Origin: Agrocybe praecox
Taxonomy: Eukaryota > Basidiomycota > Agaricomycetes > Agaricales > Agrocybaceae
Direction of reading: 5' to 3'
Assembly (NCBI GenBank): GCA_964017145.1
Contig: OZ024841.1
Location: 62,001 to 126,000, forward strand
Length of the DNA stretch: 64,000 nt
Position numbers and translations under genes: made by a program. Positions 31,667 to 42,978 of this stretch are shown here, in pieces. The notes below the pieces were generated by a model. The model had not been told where the DNA came from and searched no databases. It saw nothing but the letters and a program-made list of their open reading frames with translations. Positions within the stretch are counted from its first letter, which is position 1. Every line of letters begins with the position of its first letter.

Positions 31667-32482
31667 ATATGTGGCAACTATACCTGGGCGATAGAAACTC
31701 CGGACATTTGTATCGTAGTTCAATCTTGGCACCATTCGGACCGTATATGTGTATTTTCGCAACGCCGTCTCCTACCCGCTTTGCTAAACACCAAGCTGTG
31801 CAGCAGAGGCTATTTATCCTGAGCTCGAGAAATTGTGGCAAACCTAAATAGTAGGATAACAACTAAACACCAATGACTGGGCGTCCTTCCTCCTTATTCT
31901 CGTGATGACGTTGTTCACACTTCCAACGTGGACTTCACAACTGCCGAGTAACAACCTTGAATGAAATTCAGAGGACTGCGAGCGTCAGCATACCATATAA
32001 TCAGGGCAGAGAATCGCACAGACCTTGAATGGCTTGCCCTCCGATCTTTCAAGTTTCCGTATGTTTTTTGATGTTTTTGGAAATCCACAGGGTTAGTAAG
32101 TTCTCTTCAAACTTATGATTAATGCTGTGAGGGAGAACCTTGCTTGGTAGCAAGGCAACTGGAACAACTGGCTATTAAACTCGAGGCTTCACTCGTCTTT
32201 CAACCTCCCGATTCAAGCCTGCTTTGTAAAATTCTGGACGCGTACCACGTAATACCCCAATTACGAAGCAGAGCGAGTCGGCAACATGTGATTAAAGAGT
32301 TATGCAACCTGTCCTCAAAGATATGATCTATGCGGCTGAACCAGCAACGCCTCGTGAAAGAATTAGACATTTTATCTGCGACGGGATAGAAAATTAGCTG
32401 TTAGTACTATGTGTGTTTTAAATTGAAGACCAAATTGGACCATGACTTCTTGTGAAAGGGAAGAGTGACCAAAAAAGGCACT
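31667..32482. other. No recognisable gene
   Basis: Overlapping short frames at 31500-31860 on both strands look incidental. 32144-32326 (RQLEQLAIKLEASLVFQPPD) is a possible protein fragment without identity. Confidence 0.35.
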
Positions 32483-33310
32483 GCGGGTTATCTGGTCGGG
32501 ATGAGCTGTACGGAGTGTTCGGGATGGAATATTCGGGAGGTGTGAAGAAACCGGGATGAAGCATGCCTGGAAGAATGGAGTAAATCAGCTGTATATGTGG
32601 CGAAATGGAATCTGCGTACATACCTACTGGCGCCAATGGATATCAGAAGTGCCGGAAGGTGGAACAGCGTCACAACCCGGCGCCTAGTAGCTCTTCCCTG
32701 AGGAGCCACACCAATTGAGAACCAGTGAAACGAGCGTTATGAGATCGCATTGTGTACTTTTCTATGTCAAGGGAAAGAAAGAGTGTGAATATCGAACGTT
32801 CTCAGAGTTGGCCAGTCGAGGTTTAGGGGAGGGAAAAGCCGGTCACGTGTTTATTCCGGTACTTGTTCGGCAACCGGGATTCCTAACAACTTTCCCTCTT
32901 TCTTTCGAATTCATACATCCTCCTGCATAATCTTGTTTTCCCGTTAATCGAAGTCTTATCAGGAAGTGGTGCCTATCTACGATTTGTTACCCCCGTGTCG
33001 TATCGAAAAGAAAAGGACAATAATGTGATTTCATAACGCTCGTTTTACTAATTACAACTGGTTCTCAATTGGTGTGGCTCCTCAGGGAAGAGCTACTAGG
33101 CGCCGGGTTGTGACGCTGTTCCACCTTCCGGCACTTCTGATATCCATTGGCGCCAGTAGGTATGTACGCAGATTCCATTCCGCCACATATACAGCTGATT
33201 TACTCCATTCTTCCAGGCATGCTTCATCCCGGTTTCATCACACATCCCGAATATTCCATCCCGAGCACTCCGTACAGCCCATCCCGACCAGCGACCAGAT
33301 AACCCAAGCC
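32483..33310 (+). mobile_element. Foldback element FB1, most complete copy
   Basis: Arms 32483-32727 and 33045-33310 are inverted copies of about 245-265 bp with few differences, from TTATCTGGTCGGGATG outward to GGTTCTCAATTGGTGTGGCT inward. The core is about 320 bp and non-coding by homology. No transposase. Copies at 10.2 and 26.2 kb lack one arm end; older ones lie at 15.1, 16.4, 44.7 and 54.5 kb. Confidence 0.9.
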
Positions 33311-33850
33311 GTACATGAAGTGCGTGCCTTATCTCAAATTTGATTCCTTGCAAATCAGAAAGACCGGCAGGCGTCGTCGTCTGTGCCGTCGAACTTGACC
33401 TCTGCGTCTAGTGATCTCAAAACTTTCGGTATCAAGCTCATGTTTTTTGTTTCCTTAATTAGCAATATCTGGAAATTCTATTGCTGGCTATATATTTAAC
33501 TGTTATAGTCCGTTTATTGACTGCTGCGCCTGGTGCTGATTCGGGAAAATCTTGCCCCAGATCCCAAAGGAATGCAGGTTGACCTTTCACCACCGATCGC
33601 AGGCCAAAATCCTTCCTGATATCCACCTTTTGTTGCTATATGAAACTCTAGTCGGCTATCCATCTATCTCGGAACCCAATTCCGTCAAGACAGCCTAGTT
33701 TACGACGCAGGTGTGCACTTTTTCGTTTCTGACCCAAACGTCGATGCTAATCCTGTAAAGCCCAGGCCAACCCCTCTCTCTCTGTGTCTTTTTAACAGTT
33801 GCTCGATATGACTACTTCTGACTATGGGCTCTCGTCCATTATTGCAAGCC
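33311..33850 (+). repeat. R block, minimal copy
   Basis: About 540 bases from GCCGTACATGAAGTGCG to CCATTATTGCAAGCC, matching 26863-27405. It contains the 28-codon frame at 33355-33441 (minus). The end is the same in several copies, which suggests a real unit boundary. Confidence 0.88.
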
Positions 33851-33851
33851 A

Positions 33852-35023
33852 AATCGGTAATTGACGAAGATGACGTGGTCAAAATTCGTGAAGCTCCGTC
33901 TGATTTCCATCGACACCGAGTTGCGTTTGATCTTGTTCGTTCAGATGGGTACTCTCTCCCACGACAACATTCGATGACACACTATGTTAATATGATTCGA
34001 GAATTTGGAGCGCCTAATGGACTCTGCTCGTCTATCACCGAATCCAAACATATAAAGGCTGTCAAAGAACCTTGGCGCCCCTCAAATCACTATGAAGCAC
34101 TTGGGCAAATGTTGGTAATGAAACAACGGCTGGAAAATCTGGCTGCTGCTCGGGTTGATTTTTATTCTCGAGGCATGTTGGCACACTCGCCCATTAACGT
34201 GGTAACGCCAGAAGTGCCGTCAAACCTTGTAAACTCCGATGCTGAAGATGACGACGGAGAAGCGGTGGACGATGATTTCGATGGTGAATATTTTGGCACA
34301 GAAAACTAGTACGTCTTTCATCATTATTAATATCATGTTAATCGTAGTCTGATTTGACTCATCTCATTAGTATCTGGACTACCACGTAACGTGAACACCC
34401 TTGCAGATCATATGCAAATGCCCAACCTGCCCAATCTTGTCTCGAAATTTGTGTACGGCCAGTTGAATTCTGACCTCGCAGATGTAGATCTTGATACTGT
34501 CCCATTACCAACATCACAGGCATGGTTCGTGTATATCCGTCTGCAGTTTCGGTATATTATGCATCCAGCGACAGATCAGGTATCCAGGGTATGTTTCGTG
34601 GGGCTGTGGACTCATGGCGTCAAGGACCCGGGCGGCATGACACCGTATATGTCAGTAAAAGCTGCGATGGTGAAGCGTTCAACGAGAATCTATTGATTGC
34701 TCGAGTCCGGTTGCTTTATGTCGGTTTCGCATAACAAAGTAACATATCCATGTGCTTTGGTGGAGTGGTACTCGACAGTGGGTGACGAACCATGCTCAGA
34801 TACTGGTATGTGGGTCGTTGAACCAGATTTTGATGTCAACGGTAACCGTCTAATGAACGTTATCCACCTTGATACCATTCTTCGAAATGCGCATCTTATG
34901 GGCAAGATTGGGAGTAGCGAATTTATTCCTGATAGTGTAAAATTCCATAATAGCTTAGACGTGTTTCAGGAATACTATGTAAACAAGTATATAGATCATC
35001 ACTCACACGAAGTTGCATTTTGA
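33852..35023 (+). pseudogene. Plavaka-type (CACTA) transposase, C-terminal relic
   Basis: Conserved blocks in order: YSLPRQHSMTHYVNMIREFG, APNGLCSSITESKHIKAVKE and YEALGQMLVMKQRLENLAAA; then, after an apparent intron (about 34309-34370), SGLPRNVNTLADHM, IARVRLLY, YPCALVEWYSTVGDEPCSDT, GMWVVEPDF, VIHLDTILRNAHL and FQEYYVNKYIDHH. This order is typical of basidiomycete Plavaka transposases. Two frameshifts, near 34520 and near 34720, break it, and the whole N-terminal and central part is missing. It starts immediately after the R-block border. Confidence 0.88.
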
Positions 35024-35089
35024 AAAGTTTGCGCGACCGAAAGACATGCATATAAGTAAAAGAAATTACGGTGCTGGTAATCTCGAAAT

Positions 35090-35650
35090 TGTGTGAGGTC
35101 TTCCGGTGGCGAGAGAAATAAATATGATGAAACTCTCATCTCATTGTCTATAACTTCGTTTATACAGCCAAATGCAGATTCTAGCAAGGCCTCACGAGCC
35201 CCCACTGGTCTTTCTCCTTTACCCTCTTTGACTGCTCTGGGAGGCTTATACCATCGTTGTAGAATGCCTGGTAGTTCTTGACTTGTGAGAAGCGAAGTTC
35301 TTGCATACTGAATCACCCTGTCTGAATGACATTCTGGAGCTCCCCAACTTAGTGCATCAAGGAAAAGAGAAAGATCCAGGCCCTTTGATTTGATGAATTC
35401 AAGAATTTCTCTCACCCGGGAGGCAAGGCTATTATCTTCCAATTTCAATCTTCTTGACTGTGTGTTCACAATCAGAGTCATTGTCGGAGCCTTCATCACT
35501 TGGTGGGTTATATTCTTCGTCACGAAAAGGCGGCATTTCCTCGAGGAATCGATTGTCAAGAAAGAAAGCGTCCATGCAATTAAGATAACGAAGCGTTAAT
35601 GCGGTGGTTTTATGATCATGAGACTTGTGCTCGCTAGTGGATAAACCCAC
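35090..35650 (-). pseudogene. N-terminal fragment of a DUF6589-type protein
   Basis: Minus-strand REILEFIKSKGLDLSLFLDA, LSWGAPECHSDRVIQYARTS and LLTSQELPGILQRWYKPPRA correspond to the conserved N-terminal part of Agaricomycete proteins that continue into DUF6589. The frame breaks by one base between SDEGSDNDSDCEH (35460) and QSRRLKLED, and the DUF6589 core is absent after LFLSPPEDL. These proteins are multi-copy and commonly found near transposons; their function is unknown. Recognised from memory of the family. Confidence 0.6.
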
Positions 35651-35970
35651 GTGGATTTATTGAAGAAAAAGGATGGATTAGCGGCCGGGAAATAATTGGG
35701 AAATAATTAAAACGGGATGGATAAGCCACCATAAATTTATCAAAGCGGTGTGGATTAGCAGCTGTGGATTTGTTGAAGCGGTATGGACTAGTGACCGTGA
35801 AATAATTAGAGAAGTATGGATAAGCCGCCATAAATTGTTTAAGAGCAATGGGTAAGCCACCGAAAATTTATCGAAGAGGGATGGACGAGCTGCCATAGAT
35901 TTATTGAAGCGGGATGACGGGCCGCCGCAAAATAATCGAAGGTGGATTAGCGCCCACAATAAATGGGGGT
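35640..35970. repeat. Degenerate minisatellite, about 45-bp period
   Basis: About seven imperfect units based on GATGGATAAGCCGCCATAAA followed by TTTATTGAAGCGG. The minus-strand frames here (SRFNKFMVAYP-like) are a product of the repeat, not a gene. Confidence 0.7.
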
Positions 35971-36295
35971 ACCAATTCATTCAACAGCGTTGGATAAACA
36001 CTGGTAGACTTATTGAAAGAAGTACGGATAAATGCTATTGTAATTTCAAAGGATGGCGAATATTAGGAAGGATAATGCCGCAGGTATGCTACTCATTTAA
36101 ATTTATTAACCTTAAGAACCTTTCGACATTTGTTGACCCTTTTTTTAATGCAAGTTACTGACTACTTGTTAATGAAAAGGACATATACGCATGCAAATCG
36201 GGGTCATGTTGTGAGTGGCATAACAAAACAAAAAAAAATATGGCCTGGTACATACGATAAGTCCCATGTTTACGACGTATTCTGCAATTTGTAAG

Positions 36296-37209
36296 CTACC
36301 TACTATGCTTGTAACACTCGAAGTGGTGATCCAGGAACATGATATCCATTAGAGAGAGGGTAGGCAGCATCTTCTCGAGTTGATTAACCCTCTTCTCTCT
36401 TTGCCATCGAGAGATGGCCACAAGGTACGCGTTGCTCACCCGTCCAATCTCGACGAAGAGTTGGTAATGATGTATCATGCTGGGTTTACACGAAGAGAGA
36501 AAATCGTGAACCGCAGACAGATAATTGACACGATTCGCCATTTCTGCCTTGGACTTCGGTGGAGGCACAGCTTGTGGGTTACCAATTGAGGCCAGAACTG
36601 GGGTTTGCTCTTTTCTAACTAGTCCAGTGTGATTTATGGAATGATTACTGTTGTTCTTCACTAGCACGTTGTGAACCTTCGAAAGCTGCGGTGGCACCAC
36701 CGTGCACATCTTGATGTGCTGCTGTCTGATGGCATGGTAAAGCAGGTGAAGCTCCCGCTTTCTATTCTCCTCTTGATTTCCAAAATATTTGGGCATTTGC
36801 TTGGCGGCCTATGTGATCGAAATGTCTTTTAAGAGGGCGACTATTGGATATCTCTATGCAGGACCTACCTTTTCTTGAATGGTTAATATTTGATTCCATT
36901 GAGAGTCGGCAGTGCGGTTTACATCCAGGAATTCATTGCACCACTCTTTTATCATACCCTATCGAAGAGATCAATTTCAAGGCCACCAAAATTGAAATGA
37001 GCAAACATACCCGAATTTCTGCAGAGGCTTTTGACTGACTTTGAATTCTTATACCTAGAGCACCTAATAGCTGGACGATCTAACCGGGTAGTACATTAAT
37101 ACCTCTGAAAATTGATGGCAGTGGTTTTGACAAATACACATACCGCAGATGCGTGGTGGTTATAGCCGAATACCTGGTTGTTTTTCAATCTTAGTCGTTT
37201 TGGGGGCAT
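36296..37209 (-). CDS. Hypothetical protein, C-terminal exons clear, 5' exons uncertain
   Basis: The last exon (about 36812-36296) encodes AAKQMPKYFGNQEENRKREL, HLLYHAIRQQHIKMC and, near the end, MANRVNYLSAVHDFLSSCKP and LPTLSLMDIMFLDHHFE. A 60-nt intron (GTAGGT...CACATAG, about 36813-36872) joins it to an exon encoding MIKEWCNEFLDVNRTADSQW. A further upstream start MPPKRLRLKNNQ at 37209 is likely, but I could not join it in frame with confidence. It looks like a helical, basic protein; no family recognised. It may be intact or recently damaged at the 5' side. Confidence 0.45.
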
Positions 37210-39700
37210 GGCCGTAAGTGAATAATGGAGGCTAAAGGCCCTTAAGTTTATATAACGCTTGGAACTGAATCATGTGCCTTTCACTACGCGCCCATCAACA
37301 AAACACGACGCGCTTTGCGCGTTTATACTATTAACATTTTTAGACTTATTACCCTGTGTCTCTAAGTTGGAAGTTTATTAGGAGTTGCCTGAAGCAACGA
37401 ATACGAATACGTTAGTTAAATTGATTGGTAAAAAGACAGGACAGCATACGCAATTTGATGTGAGCTCCTTGAAAGTGAATAACTTGTCAATTACGATGAT
37501 AGAATGCTTGGTTCTACAGAACCTCAGATGGGCATCTAAGAAGGAATTAAATAACAGTAGTCTTCCTTTGCCGCAGGATTGCAGGATGAAAGGTCTTTAA
37601 GCCGAAGTCTAACAAACGGATACACTTCATTCTCAGAGTTTACCAACATATTCAACGGAATACTTACTGAGGACCAGCCTTATCGTTTCGCTAGGGATAA
37701 ACGTTAGACACCGAATGTCCTTGCTGAATATCGTCGTTTGTTATCGTAACGGCGCCCGGTGATTGAGAACGATATAACAGGATGATGGTACTCAATGAAA
37801 ATCTCGGAGGCAAGATGGTCCATCTATTCGCTGTCCCATTTTTACTCAATCATTGGCCCACCGGATACGTTTCTTATGTTTGTAGCTGATCAGAAGCGAG
37901 CATTGAAGAATCACAAGGCGTATGGTCGTTTGTTTCACGGATATCATCTACCATAAATACTGACCTGCCACTCCAATCGGACAATTATCGTTCCTGCCTT
38001 TCGTCCGCGTCAATGCCGGAAGAAATCCTGGAGAGCTTATGATTCATTTCTGAGCGAGTGTAGGTAATATGACACCCAGATACCTTCTGCGATCGGTTTT
38101 ATCATAAGCGTTTGTGACACTAGGCATATTCTCATATATATTTTCATATATATTAAGGGCTACGCGAAATACTACATATGTTTGGGTTGGGGTCAAGAAC
38201 AAGAAGGGAACAGAGGTGTGGATGCCGAAGCGCGGCCATATAAGGCGCTCAATTGGTTCAGCCGCCCCTAAAGCTTAAAGTCCCGGATATCGAAATCAGC
38301 CGGGTTCCGGTACGAATTTCTTTCCGTGCCACTGTCATGTACAAATTGGCCCCGTATAAGATTGCAGAAAGGAGCGTTCAATCCACCGCCATCACTTAAA
38401 CCTGCTCAGGACCAACTCAGATCTCAGCTCAAGGTACGTATGGTTACTATCTTCACCTACATAAGTAACTCACACGATTCCGTATTTCAGTCAGCTTCTC
38501 TGCATGCACGATACTTGGCTTTTTGAACTGTTGGACTGTGTTCACGATCGAACTGCTTCAACAGGATCCATCAATCCATCTACTCACAAACACTTCTACC
38601 CGCAAGACTCCGCGTGTGTTCTCTAGCTGACAAGAACCTTTCATCTTTTTGTCTTCACGCAGTCTTCCAGAACCTGGAGCGTAGGTTGAATACCTGTGCA
38701 TATTGATAAAACGACGACGACGAGACGACACATAACGAACACGGATAATTATATCCATAAACCAACGAGTGAGAATGACGGGAGGAGAGGAACAGCTGCT
38801 CCTCCACATTGGCATCCTCCAGGTCCGAACCAGGACTAGACTACCAACATCAACAGTTTTTCTACCAAGGATGACATACGTTAACTTCAATTTTCCTGGA
38901 GCGAATTCGAGTTCCGATGTAGGCTCGAACGAGAAGGGGGAATGGAAAGGGAAAGGAAATGAAAATTGCAATCAAGGCAGGAGACAGGGTGGCTGGTGGA
39001 GGGCAAGGTAGCCATCTGCTTTTGTTACTTCCTCTCTCGTATCCCGAACGGTACGCCCATGAGCCGTTCGCCGTTCGCCGCTCCTCGTGTTGGACCAGGA
39101 CCAGGACTGTGGCCGGGACGATTGAACCCTCCATGGTACCTCTCAAAATCAATGTGAGAGCTCAAGTCATCCTTCGCATTCGAATGCGAGCCAATAGCGA
39201 CATCAATTTTGGAGTCGATCTCTCTCATGATGGTTCTAGGATTCGCACCAAGCACATCCAAAAGGTCTGACGAGAAGGCACGGTGTGAGGGGAGACGAAT
39301 GAGGCTGGGGCTTGAATTGGACGTCCAGGCTATGAGGACGCGAGTAGTGTCGACGTCCACCTCACTTACCCGTCCGTGTCCGTGTCCGCTACAGGAGATG
39401 TGCATGGGTGTAGGCGTTAGGCACAGGCGTGATTAGATCGTCGAGGTCGATGGAAAGTCCTTGTCCTCCTGCTGCTGCCTCGGGACCAGGATCAGGGTCG
39501 AATTTGGGGTTGGATCATTGAGGAGAGAACGAGAAGGACAAGGACAAATAAACACGAGGCTCGAGTAAATGATTCACGTTGCCCCAGAGAGAGCTTGGCA
39601 ATCCTCTCCTCTCACAGCAACAACTCAGAGGTGCTCCGTGACAGTCAAGTCTCGATCGACAACGAGCCTGATGTTCGATCTATCGACTAGACCTCTGCAA
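37210..39700. other. No recognisable gene over 2.5 kb
   Basis: AT-rich to 38.3 kb with no conserved frame. 38558-39440 has overlapping frames on both strands with low-complexity arginine/serine and phenylalanine/proline content, which are probably incidental. Confidence 0.4.
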
Positions 39701-39899
39701 GAAACATGTCTCCCGTATCGCACGTTTTCCCCGACCACCCAACTTCCTCAAGCGTCCTTGATGGCCCCAATCCTGGTGTGCTCTGGTCTTTGACTCTCCT
39801 GGGTGAGACAAGCCCCCAAAGGCGGGCACTGCTTGCCTGTTTCACAGTCCACCGAAGGACGCGACTACCGCTGTGTCTTTCTTCGGTAACAACTCGCCA

Positions 39900-42002
39900 C
39901 AACGTCCGTGAATGCAAAGAGGGAGCTGATCCGATAGTCAGCGAAAAGCGAGTTGAAGAAATACGACGGTCCAGGTGGAGGCGTCGGTCGACCTCGTGCT
40001 CCTGGTGAGTCTGCTTCTAGGGTGTCGTCGACTTGGCTAATCATATTACACGTAGCCGTTGCTGCCCATCTCGCACTGCGCATTTACCTTGAAGAACTCC
40101 TCGTCTCAAGGAACCCATGCCCGAAAAATTGAGCATCTCGCCTCTCGAAAAATCGAAAGAGTGAGATCATGGTTCTATCTACGGACAATCGCAGAACTTG
40201 GCTCGCACGGTGCATCAGTCTATGCCCATCTGAATCGTCTTTTTTGCGAATAAGGACGAAAGACCCCTCCCTTTCGTGGATAAGGGTATTACATTCGATT
40301 CTGGAGGAATCAGAGCTCGGTGCTGTACGTCACTTTTCTTCTTTGTCATCATGAAGTAGAACCATAACCCTTTTGTAGGGCATGAAACTCATGCGAGGGT
40401 GACATGGGTGGTGCTGCAACCGTCGTCGTATTCGCTCTGGCCATTTTCAACTTGCGGATCCCGTGCGTTATCCTCTCTGTACTGCCAACATATTCTTCCT
40501 ATCGTGTATAGCGTCAACCTCATCGTAACCACCCCTCTGACCGAAAAGCATGCCTGGACCCAGCGCTATCAAGCCTAGAAACATTATCTACGCGATGAAC
40601 GACCATACCGATGCTGAAGGAAGGCTGGTTCTCTCCGATGCTATCTAATTGATGTTGCTACTCTTGCCGGGTGCGTTCTTGTACATTTGTTTTTTTTCTC
40701 ATCGACGCCGATAAGCTCTTCTTTGCAAAGCCGTCGTCATCGCTTTCGGAGAAGTTTACTCTGGTGTATACGCCACCTCTGTCGAGCTCTGGAACCAGGT
40801 CCACAATGCTGATTTGCAAAACATGCGTGTCTTTTTTCCAATTTCCGTCTCATCTGCCCTTTTCTTTTCCTTCTTTCGCTGCACTCATATCACTAACTAC
40901 TGACAGAATCATGCATGAGTTCCTGGTAGTTGCCCAATTAAGGTGATGCATCCACAGCGGAAATGGCCACAAGGCCCAAAGTCATGTATCAGGGTGACTG
41001 ACAGTGACTAGAGAGCTGTAGTCATGTGAAAGTCATGTGATTTGGTGCACAGCCACCAAAAATCAAAGTTGTAGAGAAAAATCCAAAAGCTATGCTAAAT
41101 ATTTTTTATTACATAACCATCAACGGTTCAGCCACAAAACGCAAAATATCCGCAGAAAGCCGGATACTAATCAAAATAAAAGATTGAAATATTTATAGCA
41201 AGCCAAAAATAAATTCTAAAATCATCAAAAAATGTGTTCTATACCATTTTAGGCTTGAACTAACCAAATATGTAATGTGTTCTAAAAATAGATCGCGCTA
41301 AAAATAGACTTATCTTTTATCTAGTCTTATCTCAGTCCCATCTATCATGCATGAAAGGCCTTTATCTCAAAATCTCAAAGTCCAAAGTCCTCTTGCCTTA
41401 TTGGGTTGTTTGGATGTGACATCACTCAAAGGCCTTGTTTGTTTTGTATCCTGCATGCCCCTGCCTGCTAACATTATTATTTATTGTTTGTTTGTATTTG
41501 AGGCCATATAAACATATGAGTGGAGCCCAAACATGTAAATAGAGGCAAGCAAAAAGTCATGTGCATAGATTTTGATCCCATCAAATATAAACACATGACT
41601 ATCAGGTGATAAGTCACAAACAGTCACAATAAGCCAGCCAGAGGGCTTGATACATGAATTTGGGCCACTAGGCCACGGCCACTGTGGATGCATCACCTTA
41701 ATTGGGCAATTACCAGAACTTGATGCATAAATCTGTCTGCACTGGCTGCTCATATCATATACGACACTTGTACTGACACTAGCTTAAGTAAGCAGACCAG
41801 AGGCTGTCTTGCGGGCTCAGTGACCGCCGTCCTCTTCCTCAAAGCCTTTGCCGGGGGCATCGAACCCGAAGAAGGCGAAACCAAGCCAAGCATGAAATGG
41901 GCCCATCTCAATATCGCGATAAGCATGGAAGCTACCAGGGCAGGCCCATACGAAGCTCTTGTGATTACTGCCAGACCTGTACGGTACTTCCATTATCCTT
42001 AA
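39900..42002 (+). pseudogene. Leucine aminopeptidase (M17 family) pseudogene, split by a MITE
   Basis: Fragments in correct order: NAKRELIR and KSELKKYDG (39910-39970); AVAAHLAL after an intron (40055); EKLSISPLEKSKE then a stop, DHGSIYGQSQNLART (40118-40200); the metal-site block DKGITFDSGGI (40279); after an intron, GMKLMRG, a shift, then DMGGAATV (40380-40420); TPLTEKHAW (40530); the family signature as HTDAEGRLVLSDAI (usually NTDAEGRL; 40600-40645); DVATLAG (40655); AFGEVYSGVYATSVELWNQV (40745-40800). The C-terminal end, LAGSVTAVLFLKAFAGGIEP and MKWAHLNIAISMEAT, lies at 41810-41935, beyond an inserted element. A stretch before DKGITF is deleted, and there are several stops and shifts. It is a dead housekeeping peptidase copy. 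Confidence 0.85.
40918..41727 (+). mobile_element. hAT-like MITE inside the aminopeptidase pseudogene
   Basis: Ends CATGAGTTCCTGGTAGTTGC and, inverted, CATCAAGTTCTGGTAATTGC, with an inverted match of about 55 bp through GATGCATCCACAG. The interior matches the element at 53416-54235 (for example GGAGCCCAAACATGTAAA, ATCCTGCATGCCCCTGCC). No transposase. The flanking duplication is unclear. Confidence 0.8.
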
Positions 42003-42840
42003 CTTGTTTTCGAGTTTTTGTACTCTGGTTTTATAGCGTGGGCTAATGGATTTCTTTCTTTCTTTCTGCCTCACCAACGCCTAAATTGTGAGAAATAACT
42101 GGAATTGTGCAGAACAATGCTTTGATTATCGCGGCAATACATCGAACGTTTCACCTTTCCAAAATACGATATCTAACTAACAATCTCTGAACATTCGTTT
42201 CAAATTCTACATTGGGAATTTTGAGAGGACATCTTGTTTTTACTAAGAGAAGGGTTTGAACCTCGAACCTCAAGGCCTAGGCCTCAGGACCCTACCAGAT
42301 GGATTGACTTTGAGGGCCTTTTGGAGTAAATGGAAGATATTCATGATATCAAGGCGCATAATAAAGGGAAGTTATTATTTCCTAGACCCTGCCATAATTA
42401 TGTAACAATCACGATAGTTTTGCTGCAACGTTTGGCTAACGCCTGTGAATCACACAAAAGGCTTTTGGCGGAACCTTAGGTAAGGCTCCAAACCACTTTA
42501 TTTACATTTGAAATTTTGGGTAAATAAAATATAAATGGTAATTAAATGCGGAATATCTTTGAGAGTCGTTAGATTATCCAACATAAGGATGGGACCTGAC
42601 AGAGCTTCTGAAGGTCATTCTAATTTCTAATGACCAAAAGCATGTTTGATATATATTCTATTCATCTACTATGTACAGGATCTCGTAAATACAATGGTAA
42701 ATAATTTGTAAATAATAGGCATTTAAATGTCTTTTGTCCGATAGTGCATTATATGGTACACAGAGATCAAAATCCGGAGTGTCCGGCGTAATCGATTAAT
42801 CATTTGTTAGCCGACTTATTCCGATCGAACACCTGTGTGG
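42003..42840. other. No recognisable gene
   Basis: A short (TTTC)n tract is at 42050-42070. The remainder is AT-rich with no frame of interest. Confidence 0.4.
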
Positions 42841-42978
42841 TAGGCAGGTATATATTAATATGACACGAAGCCAACACGAAGAAGTCCTGTCAAAGTTTGA
42901 CCCTGTTTTACACCATATTCTCCTGCTTGTGCTATCCGATCGATTCCTACTTTTTCTTACACTGTCTCCCGAGTATCT

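Noticed and set aside
35634..35980. Minus-strand SRFNKFMVAYP-type repeat protein
   Set aside because: Explained by the DNA minisatellite; no start, splice structure or homologue.
38558..39440. Several 75-137-codon frames on both strands
   Set aside because: Mutually overlapping, low complexity and unrelated to the aminopeptidase relic downstream as far as I can see.
41817..42077. Minus-strand frame MEVPYRSGSNHKSF...
   Set aside because: Opposite strand to the aminopeptidase last exon, whose plus-strand frame has the conserved motifs.
42240..42290. GGTTTGAACCTCGAACC as a tRNA T-arm
   Set aside because: No acceptor or anticodon stems can be formed around it.
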